Notes: generated by a model from the sequence alone, not told the origin. A stretch of DNA of 64,000 nucleotides from Cohnella xylanilytica (GCF_014212175.1 NZ_JACJVR010000002.1:107776-171775), one strand, 5' to 3'; positions 8,999-18,436 are shown, numbered from the stretch's first letter. Numbers and translations are program-made.

Positions 8999-9823
8999 TC
9001 AATACAAGTAGGTATGACGAAAAATAAAAGCGACCGTCAGGCTAGGGGCGGTCGCGGTGATGGATATATTGTTGTCGCCTTCTACGAGGCGCGGGAAGAT
9101 ACCGGAGTGGGCGCGGGTGATATCTGTCCCGTTCCGGATTACAACTTGCTCCAGCGGCGCACAGCGAACCTCCACTACATCCCCGGCGGCCATTATGACA
9201 GATAATGTGCATTGCTCCCCGGTCGTCTCGTTGCGGATGGTAATATTTGAGCCGGAGCCGGTTAGTCGGATGACGGGATATGCTTCGTGGGTTCCGGCAT
9301 GGTAGACGACGAGCGCTTTTGGCGAAGACGTAACCAGGAACGAATACCTCCCGCCACCATACCTGAAGCCCATACCGTACGTGTAGCCCTGACCGTAGGC
9401 AATCGGCGTCCCAGTGTCCGTAACGGACTCTGAAAATGGGAAAAATGCCTTGAACGGCAGCGTGAACGTCCCAAGCGTCGCCATTTTTTCGATCGGGATC
9501 TGGCCGTTGTATTTGCACATCCAGCGTTTCCCGGTCATACGGTCGAGGATGAGCGGCTTGACGCCAGCTCGGGCATTGAACACCTTGGCGATCTTCTGCA
9601 ATCGGATCTGATAGTCCGTCTCGTCAGAAGCGAGCATCGTCACTTCGAGTTCGATCATTCGAGGTCCATACTCGGTTAGCAGATCGATCGTGCCGTCGAG
9701 ACCTGGAATCTCCTCCTCGGACTGCCGCGTCTCGGGGAGCAAAGGGATGTTCGCCTTCGTCACCAGCAGTCCCAACGACGAAAAGGCCACGCCACCGAAC
9801 GTGGCCCCTCCATTATCAATCAT
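8999..9823 (-). CDS. Distal tail protein (Dit), siphovirus tail family
   Basis: A 274-residue protein matching the phage tail component family (Sipho_tail/Dit): the N-terminal belt-like domain includes PGLDGTIDLLTEYGPRMIELEVTML, and a C-terminal galectin-like beta domain follows. Dit forms the ring that joins the tail tube to the tip. ATG 9823 was chosen over the frame start at 9844 because GAGGGGAGGG lies just upstream of it. It overlaps the tape measure stop by 8 bp. Confidence 0.85.
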   Translation of the reverse strand: MIDNGGATFGGVAFSSLGLLVTKANIPLLPETRQSEEEIPGLDGTIDLLTEYGPRMIELEVTMLASDETDYQIRLQKIAKVFNARAGVKPLILDRMTGKRWMCKYNGQIPIEKMATLGTFTLPFKAFFPFSESVTDTGTPIAYGQGYTYGMGFRYGGGRYSFLVTSSPKALVVYHAGTHEAYPVIRLTGSGSNITIRNETTGEQCTLSVIMAAGDVVEVRCAPLEQVVIRNGTDITRAHSGIFPRLVEGDNNISITATAPSLTVAFIFRHTYLY

Positions 9824-12800
9824 CCAAGCGCCCTCCCCTCGCATACAGCTTCCGCGCCAGGCTCTCTTGCTCCCGATTGTACGTCTTAATGTCAGCCTCG
9901 TCTTCCAGCAGAACGTCTCCGCTATGCTCGATCAACGGTCCGTAATAATTGTGGATCGTATCCCCGCCACCCGCGCCTGCGGTAACGAGGCTTCCGACTT
10001 GCTTCGGCGTCAGCACAGGCTCGCCGATGCGAAGAATGGCGGCCAGCTCGTCAGGTAATAACCGATCCTCGCTCCGGAAGTTGGCGACCCCTGCAATCCC
10101 GCCGGTATGATAGAGGGGCTTGCCGCTCGCATCGCTCCAGACACCTGTCCCACTATTCTTGGTTGCCCCAATCGATGCCCCTAACTTCTCGTTTGCCGCC
10201 TCAAGAGCCTTCCGCTCGGCGGCGGACGCCGTTTTCCAGGCGTCGCTATTGGCCTGCATCTTCGCGATGGTCGACGTCTTAACCGACGAAGCCGCGGATG
10301 CTGCTGCCGAACCCAAGGTGCCGTTCGGAATCGAAGGCGATGGCGAATTGCCTCCTCCTCCGGATGAACCGCTAGACGGCGCAGAAGGAACGCTCATGCC
10401 GTTCAGTTTCGCGTATTCGGCGATCAGCGCCTGCAATTCTGTCCGAATCTTATCGTTCGTGGCTCTGAACGCTTTATACCGGTCGTCCTCTAGCAGTTGG
10501 TAAAGCTTAATCGCGTTGCCCTTGTAATCATCGATGAGCTGTTCAAGGTCGTCGTACCAAGATTCAATGTCCTCCTTCTGCCGGTCCAGCGCTTCAAGCT
10601 TCTGCGTCCGCTCCTTGTCAAGCGCCCTCTTCTGGTCATCGACGTCCATCTGACGGAGCTTCTCTTGCAACTCCTGCAAATGCTTCTGACCAGCCTCCGA
10701 GGTTGCGTTCTTGTACTTGGCGATCTCGTCGAGTAGGCTTCCCCGCTCCCGTTGCCGTTCGGATTCGTCGATCGCTTCCTGCTGGTCGTCGTAAAACTTT
10801 TCGATGGCCCGGCGGCGCTCGTCGAGCGCATCGAGCTCGGCCTTCTTGGCTTTACTGATCGCGTCGGTCGTCGTCTTGAGCAGATCCTTGGCGTCTTGCT
10901 CCTGCTGCTTGGCGGCTTCCTCCTGCGCCTTCTCTGCGGCCTTCATGAGCGACACCTTGAGGTTGTAAACCTGAGTATCCGCCTGCTTGTAGAATTCCGA
11001 GTCCTTTTCATAACGGTTCCGGACCCGTGTCCACGCCTCCAGCTTCATTTGAGTGATTTCGTCCTCACTCTTACCGGCCAGCGTCATACGCCGTTCTTCC
11101 TGCGTAATCCACTCGGTTGATGCTTCATATCGGGCTTTCGCGGCAGCCTCATCTTTCTTTTTTTGCTCTTCAATCCGCTTTTTCTCATCATCGGCCATCT
11201 GATCTTTTAGCTTCTTAATTCGGACTTCGACATCCATCCGGATCTCGCCATTCTTCTTGTAGCGCTCCTCCAGCTTTTGCAAAGATGCAAGCTCCTGCTG
11301 TTCGGTCATTTGGTTCATGTCGCGCTTATACTGAATGTATTTGAGTGAGCGCTGATAGTCCTCTTGCTGAATCTCGGCAAGGGATTTCGTTTTTTTTGTT
11401 TTGCCCTTATCCCCGCTCGTTGCTGATGCCGGTTTTGCTCGGAACTGATCCCAGTCCTTAACGGTCAAAGCATCGATTTCTTTTGTTGCCTCGTTTATGT
11501 TGAAACGATCCGTATTTATTTGCTCAGTCAAGCGCCTCTTTTCCCTATTAAAGGTATCTCCCCATAACTTTGTTGAGCTGTCATAGAGTTCTTGGGGGAC
11601 ATAGTCTGGCTTTTTGGCTGTTTTCGCATCTTTTTCGGTCTTATCGATTAAATCAATGGTCTCCTGTGCGATACGAATCCGTTCATTCGCTTCTTTCTTA
11701 GCAATTTCCAATGTTCTCTTGGCTGCATCCGCCGCGGCGTTTACGCGATTCCGCTCACCGGAAATGTACGCATCGAGAGCTTCTTTATTTTTGATGTGCC
11801 ATCGGTTCTCTTCGTCCAGTTGAACGAGCAGATCCGGGTACTCCGCTTTCAGTTTCTTTGTGATCTCCGCGAGTTGCGCTTTTTGTTGCTCAGACAGCTT
11901 TTCCTTCTTGTTCAACTCGTCGTATTGTTTGATCAGGTCTTTCATTTGCGACACATTGTCGACCTGCGCAACCGTCTGCTGCATCTGCGATCTGGTCAGA
12001 TCTACAAGGGCGCCGAGAGCTCCTTTCGAAGCTTCTTTCATCTTATCGAGGGATGCCTTTGCCTCGTCAACGTTGGAGTAGTCCATGTCCTTCAATTCTT
12101 TGTCGACGGCACGGATCTGATCTGCAAGTTCCATCATGGCCTGCGTGTTCTCGATAGATCCTTGACCACTTTGTGCGGATTCTAGGCGGTCATTGTATTC
12201 CTTCTCCAGCTCGTTTCGCTTCTCGAGAACTTCGTTTAGCTGCTCAATGTTCTTTTGCATCTTCTGGTATTGATCAGCTGTAATGTTCGCCGGTGAAGTA
12301 GCAAGAGCCGCGTTTAGTTCCTGTTGATTCTTGGCGAATTCTTTAGATGCTTCCGAGGCGGAATGAGCAGCGAAAGCATATGCCCCTAACCCGGTAGCTA
12401 AAGCGCCAAGAGCTGTCAAGACTAGAGACCATGGGCCCATTGCTGCTTTAAGAGCGTTAAATGTTACCGTAAGCGCCCCAACAATAGCTATGAAGCCCGT
12501 AAACGCCACTGAAGCGGCTCCCACCCCCGCAACCACTTCCTTGTTCTCATCCGCGAACAACGCAAAATGGCGAATGGTCGGCGTCAACGTCTCCATCAGG
12601 TCTTGAAGGACAGGGATAAACGATTCTCCGAGCTCGACTCGCGCTTCTTGCATCGTCTGGTTAAAAGTCGCTTGCGTGCCTGTATAGCCCGTCATGGCTG
12701 AGTCAGCGTTTCCCGCGAACATGGCGGATTCAGATATAATCCCGTTGTAAGCTGCTTGGATCTTTTGCGCCTCGGTCAGTTTTGCCGCTGTCGTCCCGAT

Positions 12801-13619
12801 CGATTTAGCATAGCGATCCTGCATAACTGAGAGGTTCGTCGTGATGCCGGCTGCGTCGGTCAGCTCAGAGTTGCCCATTTTTATACCTTGAGCGACTTGA
12901 TAGATCGCCTCAGCCCAAGATAAATGAGACTCACGGTTATAAACTGCGGCGTCCGCCGTCGCAATCATGATATCCCTGGTCTGTTCCAACGTCAGCCCGG
13001 CAGTCAAGTATGTCTTGACCGTATTGGCCATCTCCGTCCGACTGAGCCCCCAACGATCGGCCAGTTCATCGGCAAGTGTAGCCGATTTTTCGACATCAAC
13101 GTTAAGCGCCTTCGATACCTCTGATAGACCAGAGTATGCCATGGAGAGCTTTTGCGCTTCATCGGCGAGTGCCTTGATCGTCGATGTGAGCTTCACAAAA
13201 CCAGCGCCGGCGCCAATGGTCGCCACCACCGAGCCCAGCCCCTCCATCGAGCCGCGAACACCATTAACGGCTTCCTCTGACTTCTCCGCTTCGTTGGCGA
13301 CTTGCTTCAGCTCGTGCTCAACCTTTTCGACTTGCTTGCTCTCCACGCCCATTTTCCGGAGCTCCTGGACAATGGACTCGAGGCCTTTCTCCAACCGGCC
13401 TAAGTCGATATTCTTCAGCACAGCTTCGATTTTCTTGAGCTGGTCCGTGTTGGCCCCAATCTTCTCCATGACGCCGCTGAGATCGACAAACGACTTCGAC
13501 GTCTTGTTTCCTTCTTCTTTGAGAGCCGAAAGCTCTTTCTTGACCGCTTGAATCTCTTGCTTCATCTGCGACGCTTCGGCCGTCAGGCGGGCCCGGAGTT
13601 CGCCAATTTGTATAGACAT
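9816..13619 (-). CDS. Tail tape measure protein
   Basis: At 1,267 residues this is the longest gene of the phage; it sets tail length and is ejected with the DNA. The N-terminal 150 residues and residues 450-1,150 are strongly coiled-coil, rich in Glu, Lys and Gln. About residues 370-450 hold hydrophobic helices (AGVGAASVAFTGFIAIVGAL and onwards), as expected of a membrane-entering segment. At roughly 0.15 nm per residue (known rule of thumb) it would give a tail near 190 nm. It follows the two-frame chaperone gene directly, the standard order. Confidence 0.95.
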   Translation of the reverse strand: MSIQIGELRARLTAEASQMKQEIQAVKKELSALKEEGNKTSKSFVDLSGVMEKIGANTDQLKKIEAVLKNIDLGRLEKGLESIVQELRKMGVESKQVEKVEHELKQVANEAEKSEEAVNGVRGSMEGLGSVVATIGAGAGFVKLTSTIKALADEAQKLSMAYSGLSEVSKALNVDVEKSATLADELADRWGLSRTEMANTVKTYLTAGLTLEQTRDIMIATADAAVYNRESHLSWAEAIYQVAQGIKMGNSELTDAAGITTNLSVMQDRYAKSIGTTAAKLTEAQKIQAAYNGIISESAMFAGNADSAMTGYTGTQATFNQTMQEARVELGESFIPVLQDLMETLTPTIRHFALFADENKEVVAGVGAASVAFTGFIAIVGALTVTFNALKAAMGPWSLVLTALGALATGLGAYAFAAHSASEASKEFAKNQQELNAALATSPANITADQYQKMQKNIEQLNEVLEKRNELEKEYNDRLESAQSGQGSIENTQAMMELADQIRAVDKELKDMDYSNVDEAKASLDKMKEASKGALGALVDLTRSQMQQTVAQVDNVSQMKDLIKQYDELNKKEKLSEQQKAQLAEITKKLKAEYPDLLVQLDEENRWHIKNKEALDAYISGERNRVNAAADAAKRTLEIAKKEANERIRIAQETIDLIDKTEKDAKTAKKPDYVPQELYDSSTKLWGDTFNREKRRLTEQINTDRFNINEATKEIDALTVKDWDQFRAKPASATSGDKGKTKKTKSLAEIQQEDYQRSLKYIQYKRDMNQMTEQQELASLQKLEERYKKNGEIRMDVEVRIKKLKDQMADDEKKRIEEQKKKDEAAAKARYEASTEWITQEERRMTLAGKSEDEITQMKLEAWTRVRNRYEKDSEFYKQADTQVYNLKVSLMKAAEKAQEEAAKQQEQDAKDLLKTTTDAISKAKKAELDALDERRRAIEKFYDDQQEAIDESERQRERGSLLDEIAKYKNATSEAGQKHLQELQEKLRQMDVDDQKRALDKERTQKLEALDRQKEDIESWYDDLEQLIDDYKGNAIKLYQLLEDDRYKAFRATNDKIRTELQALIAEYAKLNGMSVPSAPSSGSSGGGGNSPSPSIPNGTLGSAAASAASSVKTSTIAKMQANSDAWKTASAAERKALEAANEKLGASIGATKNSGTGVWSDASGKPLYHTGGIAGVANFRSEDRLLPDELAAILRIGEPVLTPKQVGSLVTAGAGGGDTIHNYYGPLIEHSGDVLLEDEADIKTYNREQESLARKLYARGGRLDD

Positions 13620-14326
13620 TTACCCACCCGCCTTCATTCGCGCAAGAAGCGCTTGATATTGTTCTTCCGCCGATTTCGGCTGCTCCGTCGGTGGTTGCGG
13701 CATTCGCGCTTGCAGCCCCTTCATGATCGCTTCCCGCGCCTTATCGTCCGAATAGTGGGGGAACGAGGACACTTGGATGTTCTCAATCAGCTCCCACGCA
13801 CGGTGTTCACCAACGAGGTGTATCAGCTGCGGAAGGTCGATCCAAGCATATTCGTTCTCGATCTCTCGTTGTGTCTTCCCGAGAGCAACGCAACAGCGCA
13901 GGACAAACTCCTCTATTGTTATTCTTTGGCCTGTTCCACCCGTATGAGAATGCTCTGAACGAACTGCTGAGCCATCGGAGGGATCAGGCCGCTTAAGTTT
14001 CCCAAGGCGGCGTTGACGTCGTTCTTCTCCCATGTAAGTCGGAGGTATTCGGCGCACTCTGCGATGCCTGCATGCTTATCCAGGTAGTCAACAGGAATGT
14101 CGCTCAATAGAGATGTCAATTCGTAAATCTCATCTATCGTCACGTCAGCGGCAGCCACAATGAATACCGCGCGGTCTTGTTCGGGAGTCAGGAAAAGCTT
14201 TACGAGGAACTCACCGATCGTTCCAATATGGTCGGTCAGCTTCTTGAGACGCGCACGCGTCAATTTAGGAATCTCCACTTGTTTGTTGCCCAATTGGACT
14301 CTATCCTTGCGAAAGAAGTTGAACAC
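13620..14326 (-). CDS. Tail assembly chaperone gpGT-type fusion made by -1 frameshifting
   Basis: The G frame (from GTG 14326) and a second frame open down to 13620 overlap in the -1 relation. The heptamer G GGA AAC at 14003-13997 is in the G frame and is the canonical slippery form. After slipping, translation continues as LKRPDPSDG and ends in the T domain, for a product near 235 residues. In lambda and many Bacillota siphoviruses gpG and gpGT together chaperone the tape measure during tail assembly, and this pair lies exactly between tail tube and tape measure genes. The T frame has no usable start of its own. Confidence 0.85.
13919..14326 (-). CDS. Tail assembly chaperone gpG-like protein (unshifted product)
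   Basis: A 135-residue product when ribosomes do not slip. It is rich in helices and contains the acidic LFLTPEQDRAVFIVAAADVTIDE region seen in small tail chaperones. The GTG start at 14326 follows AGGGGGAA. It is encoded just downstream of the major tail protein and shares its first 110 codons with the gpGT-type fusion. Confidence 0.85.
   Translation of the reverse strand: MFNFFRKDRVQLGNKQVEIPKLTRARLKKLTDHIGTIGEFLVKLFLTPEQDRAVFIVAAADVTIDEIYELTSLLSDIPVDYLDKHAGIAECAEYLRLTWEKNDVNAALGNLSGLIPPMAQQFVQSILIRVEQAKE
13997..14003 (-). other. Programmed -1 ribosomal frameshift site GGGAAAC
   Basis: On the - strand the reading is TT GGG AAA C, in phase G GGA AAC with the G frame. X XXY YYZ heptamers of this type drive -1 slippage in phage tail chaperone genes. 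No stimulatory structure was assigned; the sequence just after it is GC-rich. Confidence 0.85.
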
Positions 14327-14357
14327 GATAATTCCCCCTATGGTCTTGAAATAGAAA

Positions 14358-14384
14358 CAGAGAGGACCGAACGGCCCCCTCTGT
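14358..14384 (-). terminator. Hairpin between major tail protein and chaperone genes
   Basis: On the - strand ACAGAGGGGG...UCCUCUCUGU can form a stem of about 9 pairs with a short internal CCGUUCGG hairpin, followed by UUCUAUUUC. The U-tract is poor, so it may only attenuate, lowering chaperone relative to tube protein. Confidence 0.5.
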
Positions 14385-14398
14385 ATGTGTTTTCCGGC

Positions 14399-14950
14399 TT
14401 ATGCTGTTGCCGCGATGTCACCCCAGGTATACAGCAGCCCGTAATGATCCGGATCCGTACTCGGATACGCTGCAGCAGAAATAGCCATTCGCTGATTGTT
14501 GTCCAACTGGTAGCCGGCGTTGAGATCGAATTTTACTGCGCACGCCTCAATGTAGATGAACCGGTTCGGGTCCATGATACCAAGCGGCTTAATGACAGCA
14601 CGCTTTCGAGGAAGCTCCTGCCCCGCCAATCCCGAGACTTCATACTTGACCTTCGTGGGCGTTGTCCCATCAACGATCTTGTCTGTGTTCGGATTAAACT
14701 TCACGACCTTCTCGAAGTCCATGTCCGGCGTCTCAAAGGTGATGGTTCCTGTGATTCCTGTGATGATCGATTTCACAGGCGCCGAGCCGAATTGATCGAC
14801 GGTCGGTTCAAAATAGGTGGTCGTTGTCGCGAAATTAATGCCGCCCTGCGTCAGATCAATCGTGACGGCATCCGTTTCCGCTGCACCGGTCGCACTGACG
14901 CCCCATACGAAAATGCCAGGGCCGGCGTAAACCTTGGTTACGTCTCCCAT
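14399..14950 (-). CDS. Major tail (tube) protein
   Basis: A 183-residue beta-rich protein without signal peptide (MGDVTKVYAGPGIFVWG). Its length and position, after the tail terminator and before the chaperones, are those of siphovirus tube proteins such as phi13-type major tail proteins. It polymerises around the tape measure. A hairpin follows the gene, fitting a need for high expression. Confidence 0.85.
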   Translation of the reverse strand: MGDVTKVYAGPGIFVWGVSATGAAETDAVTIDLTQGGINFATTTTYFEPTVDQFGSAPVKSIITGITGTITFETPDMDFEKVVKFNPNTDKIVDGTTPTKVKYEVSGLAGQELPRKRAVIKPLGIMDPNRFIYIEACAVKFDLNAGYQLDNNQRMAISAAAYPSTDPDHYGLLYTWGDIAATA

Positions 14951-14953
14951 TGA

Positions 14954-15358
14954 TTAAGCCTCCTTCGTGTAAAACATAAAGTTGGTCGAGAACATCGGAT
15001 GGTCCTTGTCGTCCAAGCCAAGAGGAATCGGTGACGATTGAATCGCGATGCTCGAGAACACATGAGTCTCGCCGACCCCGTAATTCACCCGGCGGTGCAG
15101 ATGCTTGATGAGCCCCTTCGCAAGCGCTTCGGTCGCGGCCATATTATCTGGTATCGTCTTGTAGGATTTGCCTTTGACGATAACCTGGAATGTCGGTCGC
15201 TCAGTCGGAACATACGCATGTGGCTCGTACCCACCGGTGCCCATGACGAACAGGCAAGGCAGTTTCGCCTCCGGTAGATCGGCCGGAATGAAATTCGGAT
15301 CCGGGTAAACGGAGTAGCCGGCCGCGGTCAGATATTGAATCAACTCGGTCGCCAGCAC
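14954..15358 (-). CDS. Tail terminator / minor capsid-type completion protein
   Basis: A 134-residue protein located just before the tube gene. The pattern (LIQYLTAAGYSVYPD ... LPCLFVMGTGGYE ... FQVIVKG) matches phage minor capsid/tail terminator families that cap the tail and join it to the neck. Only 3 bp separate its stop from the tube protein start. Confidence 0.75.
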   Translation of the reverse strand: MLATELIQYLTAAGYSVYPDPNFIPADLPEAKLPCLFVMGTGGYEPHAYVPTERPTFQVIVKGKSYKTIPDNMAATEALAKGLIKHLHRRVNYGVGETHVFSSIAIQSSPIPLGLDDKDHPMFSTNFMFYTKEA

Positions 15359-15359
15359 T

Positions 15360-15812
15360 TTACCCCACCCCCAAGACCTTCTTCAACTCCTCGGTGATGA
15401 GCTTCTCGTTCATCATTAAGGCGTTCTCGAGGAACTTCTTACCCGGCATATAGCCGTTGTACGCGCCTTTGCTCAGCGTCTTCTCGCCGGGCCTCAGTTC
15501 GACGATGGAACCGTTGGCGGTCTTCCGGAAACCTTCATGCTGAACGACAGCGTAATGGTCGACTTCTGGGCTTGTCCCGATGTCGATATAGGACATCCCA
15601 ATGAGCTTTTTCACCTCATCGACATTGATTGCTGCTTCCAGGTCGCCGGAATCAACGGGAGCTAGTCGTTTGGCGTCCTGAGCGATCTTCAGAGCAAGTT
15701 TCAACAGCACCTCGTCTAGACCTCGGTCGAGATCGTCGCCGATCTTATCCAGCGCCGCCGTCATCGCCTCGATACCCTCGATCCCGAATCTAAACAGTTT
15801 GCGGTCGGCCAT
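15360..15812 (-). CDS. HK97 gp10-like neck/tail-completion protein
   Basis: A 150-residue protein with the typical gp10 pattern: an N-terminal helix pair (LKLALKIAQDAKRLAPVDSGDLEAAI) followed by a VVQHEGF and KFLENAL region. Proteins of this family sit at the head-tail interface. It overlaps the upstream gene by 23 bp. Confidence 0.85.
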   Translation of the reverse strand: MADRKLFRFGIEGIEAMTAALDKIGDDLDRGLDEVLLKLALKIAQDAKRLAPVDSGDLEAAINVDEVKKLIGMSYIDIGTSPEVDHYAVVQHEGFRKTANGSIVELRPGEKTLSKGAYNGYMPGKKFLENALMMNEKLITEELKKVLGVG

Positions 15813-16122
15813 ACACGACGACCTCCTTCACGTCATCGGTCCCGAGGTACTTTCGCACCTCGATATGGGCGACACCACAACGGACTATAATGCCAAGGGC
15901 GTTGACGTACTCGAAATAGTCATCGAAGTTAACCGCGTTGACGCCTTCGAGGTAGATCGTATATGCGATCTGCACTTCCTTACCCTTGGCATTTTTGATT
16001 AGACGTTGCTCTTCAACGACCTTGGCGCTCTTGTCGATTGAAATAGGCGGCAACGGCCGACCCCAGTCATCCTTTTCGGAGTGATAATGCGTCACCTTTG
16101 CTGGGTACCCGAAGAGACTCAT
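15790..16122 (-). CDS. Minor capsid / head-closure protein
   Basis: A 110-residue beta-rich protein (MSLFGYPAKVTHYHSEKDDWGRP). Size and gene order (adaptor, this gene, gp10-like, terminator) fit a head-closure (stopper) protein. It overlaps both neighbours, which suggests coupled translation. Confidence 0.7.
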   Translation of the reverse strand: MSLFGYPAKVTHYHSEKDDWGRPLPPISIDKSAKVVEEQRLIKNAKGKEVQIAYTIYLEGVNAVNFDDYFEYVNALGIIVRCGVAHIEVRKYLGTDDVKEVVVYGRPQTV

Positions 16123-16505
16123 ACCAATGCACCACCGTACTGCTGCTGAGCGGCTTCCACGGCCTTTTGCTTGGCGACTTCTTCCGCAGTTGCGCCAAGA
16201 AGTTCCCGCACGTCAGGTGCGACGCTATCCCTTTCTCCGTCTTTGTAGGAGATCGACTCGCCGTTGTCCCCGATCGACTTGACGTTGTGCTTGAGATACT
16301 TCAACGCCGGATCGACGCCCTGAAGCTCCCATACAGCCTGATAGGCGACAAGGGAGACTACAAGGTCAGTCGAAGGATACCAACGGGCCAAATTGCGCTC
16401 AGCCTGGACGATCGCGACCGTCTGCTTATGTTCGCTCGCCCGATCCCATGCGTAGGTATCAAGCATATTGGCAGCAATCCAGTCCGCTACTTCTTGGCGG
16501 TCCAT
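16119..16505 (-). CDS. Head-tail connector (adaptor) protein
   Basis: A 128-residue mainly helical protein (VADWIAANMLDTYAWDRA, then RNLARWYPSTDLVVSLVAYQ). It occupies the position of the gp6/gp15-type adaptor that binds the portal, directly after the capsid genes. The assignment is by position and helix content. Confidence 0.65.
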   Translation of the reverse strand: MDRQEVADWIAANMLDTYAWDRASEHKQTVAIVQAERNLARWYPSTDLVVSLVAYQAVWELQGVDPALKYLKHNVKSIGDNGESISYKDGERDSVAPDVRELLGATAEEVAKQKAVEAAQQQYGGALV

Positions 16506-16515
16506 GATCGATCAC

Positions 16516-16821
16516 CTACTTTTGCTCGACAGCAGCAATCTCGGCCTTGAGAGTCTCGGCGCCCTTCTCGTCGGCGCCTTCGATGCCGAGTTCGGTCGCC
16601 TTCTTGCGGAGCGCCTTGAGTTCCTTCTCCGCCTTAGCCGCGGCCTTCGCAGCTGCTGCTGCTTGCTCCTCGGCTTCCTTCTCGGCTGCCGTCTTCTCGG
16701 TCTCGACCCCGAGTCCCTTAGCGATCAGCTCCGCACCGAGTTTTTCGCCGACTTCGACCTCAGCGCCGGGGCCCTTCCACGATCCGTTGACCTTGGTCAC
16801 TGCCGTGATCTTAACCTTCAC
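16516..16821 (-). CDS. Small Ala/Lys/Glu-rich protein downstream of the capsid gene
   Basis: A 101-residue protein with a short N-terminal beta part (VKVKITAVTKVNGSWKGPG), a highly charged Ala-Glu-Lys helix and a C-terminal LEM/HeH-like motif (LRKKATELGIEGADEKGAETL). Such proteins follow the capsid gene in many Bacillota phages, sometimes as head fibres or DNA-binding head proteins. GTG 16821 has a better-spaced AGGGTGA than GTG 16830. Confidence 0.65.
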   Translation of the reverse strand: MKVKITAVTKVNGSWKGPGAEVEVGEKLGAELIAKGLGVETEKTAAEKEAEEQAAAAAKAAAKAEKELKALRKKATELGIEGADEKGAETLKAEIAAVEQK

Positions 16822-16847
16822 TACACTCACCCTCTCGTAATGGGAAA

Positions 16848-16865
16848 GGACGCCCGAAGGCGCCC
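16848..16865 (-). terminator. Intrinsic terminator after the major capsid gene
   Basis: GGGCGCC-UUCG-GGCGUCC (7 pairs, one G-U) then UUUCCC on the - strand, 12 bp after the capsid stop. The short U-tract suggests partial termination, keeping capsid mRNA above connector mRNA. Confidence 0.6.
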
Positions 16866-16876
16866 TCTCTTGTGGA

Positions 16877-18016
16877 TTAGATAACCGTCGCCGACATTAC
16901 CGAGTCCGCATACGGGAACACCGGGAACGCCAGGTTGACGCCCACCGTGCGCACGCGCAGCGGATGCCGACTGGTGACGTCGCGGAAGACAAAGATACCA
17001 TTGTCGCCGGAACCGACACCGTCGTAGCCGCCCATCAGTTCTTCCGTGGTCGTTGCCCACAGGTAGTTGCCGAGCGGATCGGCCGGCAGCATGACAAAGC
17101 GATCAGCTGGAGCCATGCGAACCGTCGTGAATGCCAGTTTTCCGTTTGTGAGCGCATCGTTCTCAACGCGGGCCTGCGTGTCATACGCGGCGATACGCGG
17201 CAGCCCGAGGGAATCGGTGACCGAATCCAGTTGAGCCATGGTAAGCTGCGGCGGGTTGGCGCTGCCCGACGGATCGCCGTGATATGCAATCCGAACGGAC
17301 TTGTTGCGCAGCAGCAGCGAGATAATCGCCTGCGCCGTAAATGCCCGGGTCAGACGCACGCCACGATCGGCCTGAAACTGGAACCATGTCTGCATGTCCT
17401 CGAGAGGACGAGAGTTTTCCGTGTCGCTCCAGCGATCCGTTCCGGTCAGCACCGGCTTCTGATCGTTCGTGAAGCCGTAGTCGACAAAGAGTTTGACATC
17501 GCCCTCGGCATAGGACACGGTGCCCGTAGCAGTGGCCTGCATCGCGACCCACTCCCGCCGAGCGCGGATGGAGTCGACTGCGTATTTGGCATCGTCGAGT
17601 TGGTCCCGAATGATTTGCTGGATTTCCTGCTTTCGGAGGCCAAGATTCTGGCCGGCGATCAGCAACAGGCGGATGAGCTTCTCATCCATCCAGCGGCCGC
17701 GCTGAATCTTCGGGATTTCTACCCGATCGCCCTTCGTGCCTTCGCGGGAACCATACCGCGTCTCGGTGCCGAGATCGGCGATCTGCGCCATGACCGGCAG
17801 GCGGGACGAGGCTTTGATCACGTCGACCGTCAGCTCGTCCGTTTGGCGTGCCGGGAACAAGATGTTTTGCCAGTAATCGTTCGGGACGGTGAGGTTCGAC
17901 GCATACGTCAGGAGTTCTTCTCCCGACAACGCTTGTTCCAGCATACTGATCTCTTCCGGATCTCCGGCGGCGAACGTTTGAAGGTTCATCTTGAACCGGA
18001 ATTTGCTCGTGCTCAT
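16877..18016 (-). CDS. Major capsid protein, lambda gpE-like family
   Basis: A 379-residue shell protein. The overall pattern (PARQTDELTVDVIKASSRLPVMAQIA ... DPLGNYLWATTTEELMGG) fits the phage major capsid protein E family, supported by the adjacent gpD-like decoration gene. The N-terminus carries a MNLQTFAAGD motif near residue 10, nearly the same as one in the scaffold protein. ATG 18016 is the start. Confidence 0.85.
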   Translation of the reverse strand: MSTSKFRFKMNLQTFAAGDPEEISMLEQALSGEELLTYASNLTVPNDYWQNILFPARQTDELTVDVIKASSRLPVMAQIADLGTETRYGSREGTKGDRVEIPKIQRGRWMDEKLIRLLLIAGQNLGLRKQEIQQIIRDQLDDAKYAVDSIRARREWVAMQATATGTVSYAEGDVKLFVDYGFTNDQKPVLTGTDRWSDTENSRPLEDMQTWFQFQADRGVRLTRAFTAQAIISLLLRNKSVRIAYHGDPSGSANPPQLTMAQLDSVTDSLGLPRIAAYDTQARVENDALTNGKLAFTTVRMAPADRFVMLPADPLGNYLWATTTEELMGGYDGVGSGDNGIFVFRDVTSRHPLRVRTVGVNLAFPVFPYADSVMSATVI

Positions 18017-18043
18017 CTTGTTATCAACCCTTTCTAGAGTAAC

Positions 18044-18421
18044 TTAGGCGAACGTGATGTTCGGCATCTTGCCTTTGAGTGCCGCGTCAACAGTGACAGG
18101 GATGCGCGTCGAGATGACTTTCGCGACCTCGAAGCCGCCGACGACAGCATCACCGTCTTTGACGTTGACGGTCCGTTTGAGAATAACCGTCGGGTTTTGG
18201 CTGCCGTCGGTGCCCGCCGCATTATACGGTACGAACTTTCCGCTGGCCGTCAGCTTCGCCATCGGCATTCCCTTTTTGATGATCTTGTCGCCGTTGGAGT
18301 CCGCGGTGATCGAAGCGGAATCGATCGTGATGCCGTTCGTTACTTCGCGTATGACTTCGTGAGAGGCGAGGATCTCGTAGTCATCCTGCACCTCGAACAG
18401 TTTTTTCGGTTGCAGTCGCAT
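18044..18421 (-). CDS. Head decoration protein, lambda gpD-like
   Basis: A 125-residue beta-rich protein matching the gpD head-decoration fold: a central IIKKGMPMAKLTASGKFVPY strand region and a terminal VTVDAALKGKMPNI. It trims and stabilises expanded capsids. It lies between scaffold and capsid genes, the usual order. Confidence 0.8.
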   Translation of the reverse strand: MRLQPKKLFEVQDDYEILASHEVIREVTNGITIDSASITADSNGDKIIKKGMPMAKLTASGKFVPYNAAGTDGSQNPTVILKRTVNVKDGDAVVGGFEVAKVISTRIPVTVDAALKGKMPNITFA

Positions 18422-18436
18422 GGTTTCGTGACCTCC

